64,000 nucleotides of DNA from the NCBI RefSeq assembly GCF_004522235.1, contig NZ_SDLT01000032.1, positions 1 to 64,000 of the forward strand, given 5' to 3'. The position numbers and the translations under genes were made by a program. The notes under the pieces are model-generated. The model made no database searches and had not been told where the DNA came from. It saw only the letters and a program-made list of their open reading frames with translations. Origin of the DNA: Amycolatopsis nivea. Its GTDB lineage: Bacteria > Actinomycetota > Actinomycetes > Mycobacteriales > Pseudonocardiaceae. How positions within the stretch are numbered: position 1 is the stretch's first letter; each line of letters opens with the position of its first letter. Of this stretch, positions 1 through 7,258 are shown one piece after another.

Positions 1-49
1 CAGGAGTGTGCCGGACGGCTCACTCCCAGAACTGATTAGGAGCCGCGAA

Positions 50-244
50 ATGAAGGTGGTCGTGGACCAGTCCCGCTGTGTCGGGGCCGGGCAGTGCGTG
101 CTCGTCGCGCCCGAGGTGTTCGACCAGCGCGACGAGGACGGGATCGTGGTGCTGCTGCAGGAAAACCCGCCCGCGGAACTGCAGGCGCAGGCCAAGGAAG
201 CGGCACAGCTCTGCCCGGCGCTCGCGATCGAGGTGGACGGCTGA
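50..244 (+). CDS. 3Fe-4S type ferredoxin, likely P450 electron donor
   Basis: Small acidic ferredoxin of 64 residues. It has the pattern C10-x5-C16 and a late C-P pair (LCPALAI), the three-cysteine signature of single-cluster 3Fe-4S ferredoxins that pass electrons to cytochrome P450s. The ATG at 50 is chosen because AGGAG lies 8 bases upstream; a longer in-frame reading from base 8 has no family-like N-terminus. In actinomycetes such genes usually sit directly downstream of a P450 gene, which would lie just outside the left edge; that partner is inferred, not seen. Confidence 0.9.
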   Translation: MKVVVDQSRCVGAGQCVLVAPEVFDQRDEDGIVVLLQENPPAELQAQAKEAAQLCPALAIEVDG

Positions 245-293
245 GCCAGCGGCCCCGGCGGTCCTTTATCCTGTAAGGGGAAAGGGGTCGCCG

Positions 294-1094
294 GTGGTCG
301 TGTTCGCGGGGCAGGGCGACGCCCGCCGTTCGATGGAGTTGCTGTGGCGCGCGGGCAGCGAACCGCGCAGCGCGCCGGGGCCGAAACCCGCGCTGAGCGT
401 GGACCTCATCGTGAACGCGGCGATCGAGCTCGCCGATGCCGAGGGCATGGCGGCGTTGTCGATGCGCGCGGTCGGGGAGCGGCTCGGGCGCACGGCGATG
501 GCGCTGTACACGTACGTGCCGAGCAAGACCGAGCTGATCGACTTGATGTGCGACCAGGCGTTCGGCGATCTGCGCGACGACCACGAGCTGTCCGGCGGCT
601 GGCGGCCCGCGTTGCTCGAACTGGCCGGCGACCTGTGGGACTTCCATCTGCGTCACCCGTGGCTGCTGCAGGTGTCCTACGCGCGGCCGGTGCTGGGTCC
701 GGGGGAGTTCCGGATGCAGGAAACGGTGCTGCGGGTGCTGTTCGCGACCGGTCTGCCCGCCGGTCAGGTGCGGCGGCTGGTGGGCGCGCTGCTCAACGTC
801 GTGCGCGGCGCGGTGCAGATCGCCGCCGAATCGCGGTTGGCGCTGAAGGAAACCGGACTGTCCGATGAGGACTGGTGGCGTGCGCGGACGTCCGCGCTCG
901 GCGAGCTGGCCCCGGATCTCGCGGAGCGGTACCCGAACGTCGCGCGGCTGGGCGAGGAAGGGGCGCCTCCACCGCCCGCCGGAGTGTCCTATTTGGAGCA
1001 CGAAGCCCGGTTGAGCTTCGACGCCGGCGTGGCGGTGCTGGCGGACGGGATCGAGGCGGCTATCGCTTGCGCGCCTCGATCAGATACCGAGTAG
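294..1094 (+). CDS. TetR/AcrR family regulator
   Basis: One-component transcriptional repressor of about 266 residues. The N-terminal helix-turn-helix reads ALSMRAVGERLGRTAMALYTYVPSK-like across roughly residues 55-85, followed by an all-helical ligand-binding half with the motif LRHPWLLQV. The GTG at 294 follows an AAGGGGAAAGGGG stretch. ATG 333 is an alternative, but the segment before it (GDARRSMELLWR) matches the N-terminus of the second TetR gene at 34967-35737 (GDPAATIALLWG), which supports the longer form. Its last 35 bases overlap the convergent methyltransferase gene. The ligand is unknown. It may control the upstream ferredoxin/P450 locus, but no operator was identified. Confidence 0.85.
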   Translation: MVVFAGQGDARRSMELLWRAGSEPRSAPGPKPALSVDLIVNAAIELADAEGMAALSMRAVGERLGRTAMALYTYVPSKTELIDLMCDQAFGDLRDDHELSGGWRPALLELAGDLWDFHLRHPWLLQVSYARPVLGPGEFRMQETVLRVLFATGLPAGQVRRLVGALLNVVRGAVQIAAESRLALKETGLSDEDWWRARTSALGELAPDLAERYPNVARLGEEGAPPPPAGVSYLEHEARLSFDAGVAVLADGIEAAIACAPRSDTE

Positions 1095-1812
1095 TCGTCG
1101 CGACGAACGGGCCGTTCTGAAGTTCCTCGTGCAGCTCGCGCAGGCGCGGCAGGTATTCGTCCACAGTGAATCCCGGCACCATCCAGATCACCTTGCGCAG
1201 GAAGTAAATCACCGCGCCGATGTCGTGGAATTCAGTGCGGAGTTCCTCGAAGCGCAGGTCCACTACCTCGAGCCCGGCCTGCTCCGCTGCGGCTTTGGCG
1301 TGGTCTGGATGGCGGCCGTTGCGTACCTCCGGCGGCTGAGGTCCGAGGAAGTACTCGACCAGCTCGAACACGCTCCACGGCCCGACCTGTTGCGACAGAT
1401 AGCGGCCGCCGGGCTTGAGGACGCGCTTGATCTCGTCCCACCACACCGTGACCGGATGCCTGCTGACGACCATTTCGAATGTGTTGTCCTGAAATGGAAG
1501 CGGCGGCTCGTCCGTGTCCGCGACGACGGTCGCGCCGCGGGGTTCCAGCAGCGCGGCCGCCTTCTCGAGATTCGGCGGCCACGATTCGGTGGCGACCGTG
1601 AGCGGGGGCAGGACCGGCACGCCGGCCAGCACTTCGCCGCCGCCGGTCTGGATGTCCACAACGGACTGGACGTCCCGCAGTCGTTCGCCGAGCAGCCGCT
1701 GATATCCCCAGGACGGCCGCTGCTCGCTGGCCCGGCCGTCGAGCCAGGAGAAATCCCAGCCGTCCACCGACACCGACGCGGCCTCGTCCACCAGTTCGTC
1801 GAAGGTGCGCAT
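1060..1812 (-). CDS. SAM-dependent class I methyltransferase
   Basis: Protein of 250 residues with a Rossmann-type methyltransferase fold. The SAM-binding strand and glycine loop read VVDIQTGGGEVL (about residues 51-62), the second acidic strand is ATVVADTDEPPLPF, and a post-motif LKPGGRYLSQQVG is typical of Methyltransf_11/25 enzymes. Start ATG 1812 is the first Met that keeps the usual short N-terminus; an upstream Met would add 33 low-complexity residues. The 3' end runs 35 bases into the convergent TetR gene. The substrate cannot be deduced. It is probably a small-molecule or tRNA-independent methyltransferase with cytosolic location. Confidence 0.85.
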   Translation of the reverse strand: MRTFDELVDEAASVSVDGWDFSWLDGRASEQRPSWGYQRLLGERLRDVQSVVDIQTGGGEVLAGVPVLPPLTVATESWPPNLEKAAALLEPRGATVVADTDEPPLPFQDNTFEMVVSRHPVTVWWDEIKRVLKPGGRYLSQQVGPWSVFELVEYFLGPQPPEVRNGRHPDHAKAAAEQAGLEVVDLRFEELRTEFHDIGAVIYFLRKVIWMVPGFTVDEYLPRLRELHEELQNGPFVATTTRYLIEARKR

Positions 1813-1822
1813 CCGGTGATCG

Positions 1823-2302
1823 TCACAAATTCGGCGCGGGCGAGCCACTCGATTTTTGCCGCTGCCCGCTGAAGAACTCCCGCGCGGACGGGGGTGCCCA
1901 CAGCAGGGCAACGATGACGAACTGCACCGCGCCGACGACCGGGACGACCGCGTGGAACATCGGCGAGGACGACCAGGAGAAGGCGCTGAACATCACGGAC
2001 AACAGCTGGGAGACCGTCGTGAGACGGCGGGTCCACCGTCGCGCGGTGGCCAGCTTCCAGACCAGCAGCGCGCACAGCACCAGCAGGACGCCGTGGAACA
2101 CCGCGCCGGAAACCACCGCGACATCGACGGACCGGTCGATCTCCGCCGCGGCGAACTCGGGGTGCTGGGACGCGATCTGCGTGCGCAAGGCGTCCCGGCT
2201 CGACCACATCACCACGGGCACCACCAGATGAGTGATCGCCACGACGGCCAGCAGCACCCGCGCCCACTGCACTGGCGTCGGCACTGGTCGCTCCCGGATC
2301 AC
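1823..2302 (-). CDS. four-helix membrane protein coupled to MarR regulator
   Basis: A 159-residue integral membrane protein with about four hydrophobic segments: VLLAVVAITHLVVPVVM, AVVSGAVFHGVLLVLCALLVW, VSQLLSVMFSAF and VVPVVGAVQFVIVALLW. The GTG start at 2302 shares bases with the stop of the upstream MarR gene (GTGA overlap) and has GAGGAGGA upstream, so it is translationally coupled to the regulator. No enzymatic motif is visible. By context it is the target or effector of the MarR protein, perhaps in envelope stress or drug tolerance, but that is inference. It is a hypothetical small membrane protein. Confidence 0.75.
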   Translation of the reverse strand: MIRERPVPTPVQWARVLLAVVAITHLVVPVVMWSSRDALRTQIASQHPEFAAAEIDRSVDVAVVSGAVFHGVLLVLCALLVWKLATARRWTRRLTTVSQLLSVMFSAFSWSSSPMFHAVVPVVGAVQFVIVALLWAPPSAREFFSGQRQKSSGSPAPNL

Positions 2303-2799
2303 TGCTCCTCCTCGCTTTCCCGCACGTGTCGCGTGCGGCGCCAGCGAGGTCCGGTTCCGGGCGGGCTCGTGACCGTGCCGCCGCGTTCCGCCCACGCCTG
2401 GTTGAGCCGGGTGACCAGCTCCAGCGCGGTGGTCACGTCCCGGTCCGGCCAGTCGGCGATGACCTCCGAGAAGACGGCGGCGCCCGCCTCGATCGTGGTG
2501 GCGATCTCGGCGCGGCCCTCGTCGGTCTGCCGGACGAGGAACGTGCGGGAATCGCTGGGATCGGGCTCCGCGACGACCTGTCCCGCTCGCTCCAGTGCGG
2601 CGAGGTGGCGGCTGGTCGCCGAGGCGGTGAGCCCGAGTTCGGCGGCGATCGCGGCGGGCCGGACGGGTTCCCGGGCGGCGACGGTCCCGAGCACCTGGAT
2701 CCGGGTCAAGTCCAGGCGCCGGGAGAGCTGGCGGTGGCCCCGGTCGATGAGTTCCATGACCGCGCGGGCCAGGTCCGCAGAGTCGTTTCGTTGCGACAC
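2299..2799 (-). CDS. MarR family transcriptional regulator
   Basis: A 166-residue winged-helix protein. The recognition segment ATSRHLAALERAGQVVAEPDPSDSRTFLV contains the typical DxRxxxV-like wing (SDSRTFLV, about residues 80-95). It starts at GTG 2799, and the start codon lies inside a perfect 10-bp inverted repeat (2781-2808), strongly suggesting autorepression. The downstream membrane-protein gene overlaps its stop codon, so the two form a small operon. The effector is unknown; MarR proteins commonly sense phenolics or oxidants. The C-terminal 20 residues are charged and outside the usual fold. Confidence 0.9.
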   Translation of the reverse strand: MSQRNDSADLARAVMELIDRGHRQLSRRLDLTRIQVLGTVAAREPVRPAAIAAELGLTASATSRHLAALERAGQVVAEPDPSDSRTFLVRQTDEGRAEIATTIEAGAAVFSEVIADWPDRDVTTALELVTRLNQAWAERGGTVTSPPGTGPRWRRTRHVRESEEEQ

Positions 2800-2808
2800 G
2801 AAACGACT
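2781..2808. promoter_or_regulatory. MarR operator overlapping the start codon
   Basis: Perfect inverted repeat AGTCGTTTCG (2781-2790) and CGAAACGACT (2799-2808) with an 8-base spacer. It spans the GTG start of the MarR gene, so binding here would block both transcription elongation and initiation. The repeat is seen directly; binding by the adjacent MarR protein is inferred from position. Confidence 0.65.
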
Positions 2809-2826
2809 TTATCAGAAGGCGGAGGT

Positions 2827-3030
2827 CTACCGCCGCTGCGGAGCCGGCGGCACGGGTTTGGCGGCGACCACCGCGGCCAGCGGAACGACGACCAGGCCGC
2901 GTTTGGTCTCGACGGTGCAGGTGTCGGCGTCGCGGGCACGCAACGGACCGAGGGCGTCGGTGAACCCGCCCTCGATCCGGTATCGCACGACAACCCGCGT
3001 GCCCAGCGGGAGTTCCGTCAGCGGTGTCAC
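2827..3030 (-). CDS. small SH3-like domain protein (N-terminal domain type of Rv0428c-like acetyltransferases)
   Basis: A 67-residue beta-rich protein: LPLGTRVVVRYRIEGG, then LGPLRARDADTCTVETKRGLVVVPLAAVVAAKPVP. This matches my memory of the SH3-like N-terminal domain found on Rv0428c-type GNAT proteins and as free-standing actinobacterial proteins often labelled putative acetyltransferase, although no acetyltransferase domain is present. The GTG at 3030 overlaps the stop of the glutaredoxin-like gene (GTGA). It is the last gene of the five-gene coupled operon. Its role is unknown; ligand or nucleic-acid binding is possible. Confidence 0.65.
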   Translation of the reverse strand: MTPLTELPLGTRVVVRYRIEGGFTDALGPLRARDADTCTVETKRGLVVVPLAAVVAAKPVPPAPQRR

Positions 3031-3266
3031 TGCGCGAGGTGCGCGTTCAGCTCGTCGTCGCTCGGCTCCACGAGGTGGCTGCCGTCCGCGAAGACGATGG
3101 TCGGGATGCGGCGAGCGCCGTCCTGCAGTTCGCGTACGCGGGCTTCGGCGGCGGGGTCGGCCTCGACGTCCGCGTAGTCGTACTCGACGCCCTTCGCGTC
3201 GAGCAGCGCGCGGCTGCGCTTGACGTCCGGGCACCAGCTCGCGCCGTAGACGATCGGGTTGCTCAT
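3027..3266 (-). CDS. glutaredoxin/mycoredoxin-like protein with monothiol CPDV motif
   Basis: A 79-residue thioredoxin-fold protein: IVYGASWCPDVKRSRALLDAKG, then the cis-proline strand RIPTIVF and the C-terminal helix EPSDDELNAHL. The active-site motif is Cys-Pro-Asp-Val (C12 to V15), so only the nucleophilic cysteine remains, unlike the CxxC of dithiol mycoredoxins. It probably acts as a monothiol oxidoreductase or in mixed disulfide handling with mycothiol. Start ATG 3266 overlaps the upstream stop by ATGA; its own stop overlaps the next start by GTGA. Redox specificity is inferred. Confidence 0.85.
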   Translation of the reverse strand: MSNPIVYGASWCPDVKRSRALLDAKGVEYDYADVEADPAAEARVRELQDGARRIPTIVFADGSHLVEPSDDELNAHLAQ

Positions 3267-5383
3267 GACACTACCTCCGAGGGGACGACAGCGGGTTTGT
3301 CTTCGGCCGCACCGGGTTCCGGGTGGCCGAGGAAGGTGAGCCAGTCGCGGAACACGCGGTGCACGGCTTCCGCGCCGACGGGTTCGCCGGGTGCCGGGAA
3401 TTCTCGCGGATGCAGCAGGAAGCCGCGCTGCTGCGGTCCGCCGAGCCCGCCGTGCGAGCCGACGTGCCGTTCGAACGGCGAGGACTGGTCGGAGTCCGCG
3501 TCGTACCGGCTGTTGATCATGATGTCCGCGCAATGGGGGAAACTGTCGACGCGCTGGACCAGTTCGGCGGCGTACGGACCGTAGTCGGCCAGTGGGTCTT
3601 CGCCGATCACGACCCCGGTGGCCAGCCGCTTCAATCCGTCGCGACCGAGCACCACCGGACCGAATTCGCGGCTGCGGACCAGCAGGAACCCGACGCCGTC
3701 GTGGTCGACCAGCGTCGGCAGCAGGTCCGGGTACTCGCGTTCGATCGTCTCCAGTTCGACCCGGCCCTCGTGCTCGGTGAACGACACCATCGCCAGATGC
3801 CCGGACACGACCGCGACGACCCCGGGAGCCACCCGCGTGACCTGCCCCGGCGAGCCAGTCGCGGTGCGCGGCCGGTTGTCGGATCCTTCCGCGCCTTCGA
3901 CCCGGGCCCGCAACCGTCGCGCGATCAGGCCGCCGGTCGCGGTCGCTTCGGCGAGCGCCGCGTTGACCTGCCAGCTTTCCGCCTGCCGCCGCTTTCCTTG
4001 CTCGGCAACGGGTTCGCCGCCGCAGAGCCGTCCGACGAGCGCCTCAATGGTTTCGCCGAACCGGTCGACGAACGCCTGACCTTGGGTTTGCCCGTGGTCG
4101 GACAGCCCGACGATGTGGTACTTCCGCGGCGAGAGCCGACCGGCCCGCAGCAGCCGCGCGAACTGCTGGTCGATCGACCGCAGCACCTCCAGGGTGTCGA
4201 ACCGTTCGATGCCGGAGTGGTGCGCGACCTCGTCGTAGCCGAGGAAGTCGGCGTACACCACCGGCCGTCCGGCGAGCATGTCGCCGATGATCGCGGACAC
4301 CACGACGTCGCGTGCGATCACCGTCGTGCCCGGCCGGGCGAGCGGGTAGACGCCGCCGCGCGGGATCCGCGGCAGCACTCCCGCGCGCCGCTGTTTGGCC
4401 GCCGCGGACAGTTCGCGGACGACGTCGGCGAGCGCGACCCCGAAGGTGCGCAACACGTTGACCGGATTGGCGAAGTAGGCACGGTACCCAGCGCCGACCC
4501 GGTCCCGGCGATGCTTGCGCGGCGTGAGCACTGGCACCGAACTCATGGTCAGGCTGACGTGCGGAGCGTCGCCGGAGAAGAGGTTGCCGTGGCTCGCGCC
4601 GCCGATCGACAGCAGCCCGCGCCCGTCGCTGTGCCGCCGCTCGATCTCCGCCGCGTCGGACGGATGCGCGCACGCCATGACGTGGTCGCGGTCCTTTTCG
4701 TACCAGCGGAAACCGAGGATGTCGTGGTTGGAACCGTGCAGGATCCCGCAGACGCTCGCGCCGGTCTGCGAACTCCAGTCGGTGTGCCAGCGGGTGAGCG
4801 AATGCGTGCCCTCGGACAGCCACTTGGCGAAGGTCGGCATGTCCCCGTCCCGCACGGCGCGGCGGACGGTGTCGTAACCGAGCCCGTCGATCTGCAGGAA
4901 GACCACGCCGGGCGGTTGGTCGGCGAAATCGGTGCGGTGCTTCGCTTTCCGCCGGCGGCGAGCGGCGCGCCGGAAGAAGATTTCGTCCTCGTCGACGGCC
5001 AGCACGCTGGAGATCACCGCGCCCACCGCGGACATCGCGACGGTGATGACGACCGCCGTCGAGAACCCGTGCAGCTCAACGCCGGGTACGGCCTGGAGGA
5101 TCGCCAGTGCCGCGGCGCTGAGCAGGATGTAGGTGCCGACGCCGAGGGTGAAGTACGCGATCGGCCACGCCACCCGCACCACGAGCGGCCACACCACCGA
5201 AACGAGCAGACCAAGGATCAGCGCGCACACCGTCGGCTGCCACCACGACTGCATCGTGAAGCCGTCGAGCCACGCGTCGAGCAGCCGCAACGCGCCGGTG
5301 ACCGCCACCCAGACCAGCAGGACCCGCGCGACGACCCGGCCGCCGCGCAGCAACCGGCCCTTCGCCGGAGCAGGTGTCGTCAT
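3263..5383 (-). CDS. membrane-anchored alkaline phosphatase/phosphodiesterase-superfamily protein
   Basis: A 706-residue protein. About four N-terminal membrane segments (residues 18-135) have the look of a phage-holin-type domain. An alkaline-phosphatase/nucleotide-pyrophosphatase catalytic domain follows: VVFLQIDGLGYD (metal ligand D166), the nucleophile region SSQTGASVCG (T207), ADFLGYDEVAHHSG and IVGLSDHGQTQGQ with late metal ligands, and a C-terminal HVGSHGGLGG. The substrate is not evident; phosphodiester or phosphonate hydrolysis at the membrane is likely. The ATG overlaps the DedA stop (ATGA), and the stop overlaps the glutaredoxin-like start. A membrane phosphatase beside DedA suggests lipid or undecaprenyl phosphate metabolism, which is inference. 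Confidence 0.85.
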   Translation of the reverse strand: MTTPAPAKGRLLRGGRVVARVLLVWVAVTGALRLLDAWLDGFTMQSWWQPTVCALILGLLVSVVWPLVVRVAWPIAYFTLGVGTYILLSAAALAILQAVPGVELHGFSTAVVITVAMSAVGAVISSVLAVDEDEIFFRRAARRRRKAKHRTDFADQPPGVVFLQIDGLGYDTVRRAVRDGDMPTFAKWLSEGTHSLTRWHTDWSSQTGASVCGILHGSNHDILGFRWYEKDRDHVMACAHPSDAAEIERRHSDGRGLLSIGGASHGNLFSGDAPHVSLTMSSVPVLTPRKHRRDRVGAGYRAYFANPVNVLRTFGVALADVVRELSAAAKQRRAGVLPRIPRGGVYPLARPGTTVIARDVVVSAIIGDMLAGRPVVYADFLGYDEVAHHSGIERFDTLEVLRSIDQQFARLLRAGRLSPRKYHIVGLSDHGQTQGQAFVDRFGETIEALVGRLCGGEPVAEQGKRRQAESWQVNAALAEATATGGLIARRLRARVEGAEGSDNRPRTATGSPGQVTRVAPGVVAVVSGHLAMVSFTEHEGRVELETIEREYPDLLPTLVDHDGVGFLLVRSREFGPVVLGRDGLKRLATGVVIGEDPLADYGPYAAELVQRVDSFPHCADIMINSRYDADSDQSSPFERHVGSHGGLGGPQQRGFLLHPREFPAPGEPVGAEAVHRVFRDWLTFLGHPEPGAAEDKPAVVPSEVVS

Positions 5384-5967
5384 CGATGTCCTCCCGTCTG
5401 ATGGGCCGCCCGTTTCTTGGAGATCAGCGTGGTCAGCACGGTCACCAGCAGCACCAGGACGGTCGCGAGCAGCGTCGCGATCAGCGGCGAGTCGAAGATG
5501 CCGCCGCTGAGGATGCCCAGCAGCGAGTACGCCACCGCCCACAGCACGCAGGCCAGCAGGCCGGACGGGAGGAACTTGCGCCAGGGATAGCCGAGCGTGC
5601 CCGCGGCGAGCAGCACCGGGATGCGTCCGGCGGGCACCAGGCGGCCGATCACCACGAGTTGCCAGCCGCGTCTGGCGAACTGCTCGCGGCCTTTCGCGAG
5701 GCGTTCGGCCTGCTGTCGGCGTTCGACGAAGCGCAGGAGGGGTTCACTGCCGAATCTCGGGACGGCGAAGGTGATCACGTCGCCCAGGTACGCGCCCGCG
5801 ACCGCCAGCAGGATCACCAGCGGGAGCGAGAGGTGGTCGGTGGTCATCGCGACCGCGGCCGCCGCGCCGACGAGCGCACCGGTCGGGACGATGGGGATCA
5901 CGGAGCCGAGCAGTACTCCGCCGAACAGCGCCGGGTAGCCGATCGCTGACGGGTCTGTCCAATTCAC
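5380..5967 (-). CDS. DedA/VTT-domain membrane protein
   Basis: A 195-residue polytopic protein of the DedA (VTT, SNARE-associated) family. It shows the re-entrant G-rich segment FGGVLLGSVIPIVPTGALVGAAAAV near the N-terminus, the central VAGAYLGDVITFAVPRFG and the hallmark RLVPAGRIPVLLAAGTLGYPWRKFL, followed by two C-terminal helices. DedA proteins are implicated in undecaprenyl-phosphate or phospholipid flipping. It overlaps both neighbours by 4 nt, so it is co-translated with the upstream MBL hydrolase and the downstream membrane phosphodiesterase, compatible with a lipid-phosphate pathway. Confidence 0.9.
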   Translation of the reverse strand: MNWTDPSAIGYPALFGGVLLGSVIPIVPTGALVGAAAAVAMTTDHLSLPLVILLAVAGAYLGDVITFAVPRFGSEPLLRFVERRQQAERLAKGREQFARRGWQLVVIGRLVPAGRIPVLLAAGTLGYPWRKFLPSGLLACVLWAVAYSLLGILSGGIFDSPLIATLLATVLVLLVTVLTTLISKKRAAHQTGGHR

Positions 5968-6755
5968 CCGCGCTCCTCGCGAGTGGGGAGCAGGACGTCC
6001 GAGCCGGGGCGGGTGTGCAGGACCTCGGTGTCCAGGCCTAGACAGCGGACGTGATGCGCGAACGTGCGCGGCGGTTCCACGAGGAGCTGGCGCATCTTGG
6101 CGGTGCGGTGGATGCCGGGGACGGCGAGCGTGCCCCAGTGGACCGGGACCGCCGTGCGGGCCTGGAGGAGAGCGGCGGCTTCGGCGGCTCGTTCCGGGGT
6201 GAGGTGGCCTGGGCCGAGGTTCGGGCCCCAGCCCCAGACGGGGAGGAGGGCTACGTCTACTGGGCCGAGGTCGGCCATGCCGGGGAAGAGGTCGGTGTCG
6301 CCTGCGGAGTAGATCCGCTGGTTGTCGGCCTCGAGGAGGTGACCGAGGGCGGGGCTTTGCGGGCCGTGGGTGAGGCGAGGGCCCCAGCGGTGGCCGGAGT
6401 GGACCGCTTCGGTGGCGGTGATGTTCATCGGGCCGCTGGTGATGGTTTGGCCTGGGGAGAGTTCTTCCACCTCGGTGAAGCCTCGTTTGGCCAGCCAGGA
6501 GCCCGCGCCTCGGGGGACGACGATTCTCGTGTGCTTGCCGAGGAGTTTCAGGGAGGGGAGGTGGAGGTGGTCGCCGTGGAGGTGGGAGATGAGGACGACG
6601 TCTACCGCGGTCCAGGCGGAGACGTCGGGTTTGGGGGCTACTCGGGTTAGCGGGCCTACCCAGCGGGTGAGGACTGGGTCGGTGAGGGCGACCTGGCCGG
6701 CTAGTTCCACGCGGGTGGACGCGTGGCCTAGGAAGTGGAGGTTCGGGCTGGTCAC
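5964..6755 (-). CDS. UlaG-like metallo-beta-lactamase-fold hydrolase
   Basis: A 263-residue MBL-fold enzyme. It starts with LHFLGHASTRVEL, carries the metal motif HLHGDH at residues 58-63, later AVHSGHRWG, and the metal-bridging Asp in YSAGDTDLFPGM. A C-terminal VPVHWGTLAVPG provides the last histidine. This arrangement matches UlaG/N-acylphosphatidylethanolamine-hydrolase-like proteins. GTG 6755 is the selected start, since upstream residues are proline/arginine-rich non-coding sequence. It is the first gene of a minus-strand operon running to 2827. The substrate is unknown, and phospholipid-derived esters would fit the DedA neighbour. Confidence 0.85.
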   Translation of the reverse strand: MTSPNLHFLGHASTRVELAGQVALTDPVLTRWVGPLTRVAPKPDVSAWTAVDVVLISHLHGDHLHLPSLKLLGKHTRIVVPRGAGSWLAKRGFTEVEELSPGQTITSGPMNITATEAVHSGHRWGPRLTHGPQSPALGHLLEADNQRIYSAGDTDLFPGMADLGPVDVALLPVWGWGPNLGPGHLTPERAAEAAALLQARTAVPVHWGTLAVPGIHRTAKMRQLLVEPPRTFAHHVRCLGLDTEVLHTRPGSDVLLPTREERG

Positions 6756-6904
6756 GGGTTCGAGTATTGCTGGATGTGCGGCTGGATGCTCGGTGGAGTG
6801 GTGGGGGGCACCCTTTGGGGCGTTGCGTTTGCTTGGCGGCTCGTCGCCTGGCGGCGACCTCGCTTGGTGGTTGCGTGGGGCACCCCGAAGCTTGATTGTG
6901 CTGA

Positions 6905-6961
6905 CGGGCGGTGGGTGCTTGTCAAGGCGGGAAAGATGCCTTGACAAGCACCCACCGCCCG
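6905..6961. repeat. perfect 24-bp inverted repeat, hairpin of unknown role
   Basis: Arms 6905-6928 and 6938-6961 are perfect reverse complements over 24 bp with a 9-base loop (GGGAAAGAT). The stem is GC-rich and not followed by a T run. It lies upstream of the MBL operon, between that promoter region and geosmin synthase, so it may be a terminator, an RNA structure or a dispersed palindromic element. No gene is needed to explain it. Confidence 0.85.
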
Positions 6962-7085
6962 CAGGGAGGCTTCGTATCGGGGTGCGGGGGAGGGGCTGGG
7001 TGCCTCGCTCGTTGGGTGCACCGGCTGCGGCGGGGTGCCTTGATCGTTGGGTGCGCCGGGTGCGGTTTGGGTGGGGGTGGGGCTA

Positions 7086-7170
7086 GCGCCCCAATGTGGC
7101 ATTGGGTGCGTCAGATGCACCCAATGTGGCGTTCGGTGCGTGGGATGCACCCAATGCCGCATTGGGGCGC
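7086..7170. repeat. three tandem imperfect palindromes, 30-bp period
   Basis: Three consecutive units built on GCACCCAATG...CATTGGGTGC occur at 7086-7110, 7117-7140 and 7147-7170. The conserved CCAATG cores recur exactly 30 bases apart. The first and third units can form hairpins around TGTGGCATTGG or TGCCGCATTGG. The region between the MBL operon start and the geoA end (6756-7258) has no convincing gene and consists of this array and two hairpins. Confidence 0.75.
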
Positions 7171-7202
7171 ATCCCGGCGGGCGCGGTGGGCTGGTCGTGG
7201 GT

Positions 7203-7251
7203 CGTGAGGGGAACCCTCACGGAATCAGAGTTCCTCTGGGTTCCCCTCACG
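7203..7251. terminator. hairpin at the 3' end of geosmin synthase
   Basis: Inverted repeat with arms 7203-7216 (CGTGAGGGGAACCC) and 7238-7251 (its exact reverse complement), 14 bp, with a 21-base loop. It sits 8 bases beyond the stop of the minus-strand geosmin synthase gene and is the natural candidate for its transcription terminator, although no U tract follows. Confidence 0.6.
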
Positions 7252-7258
7252 TACCTCG

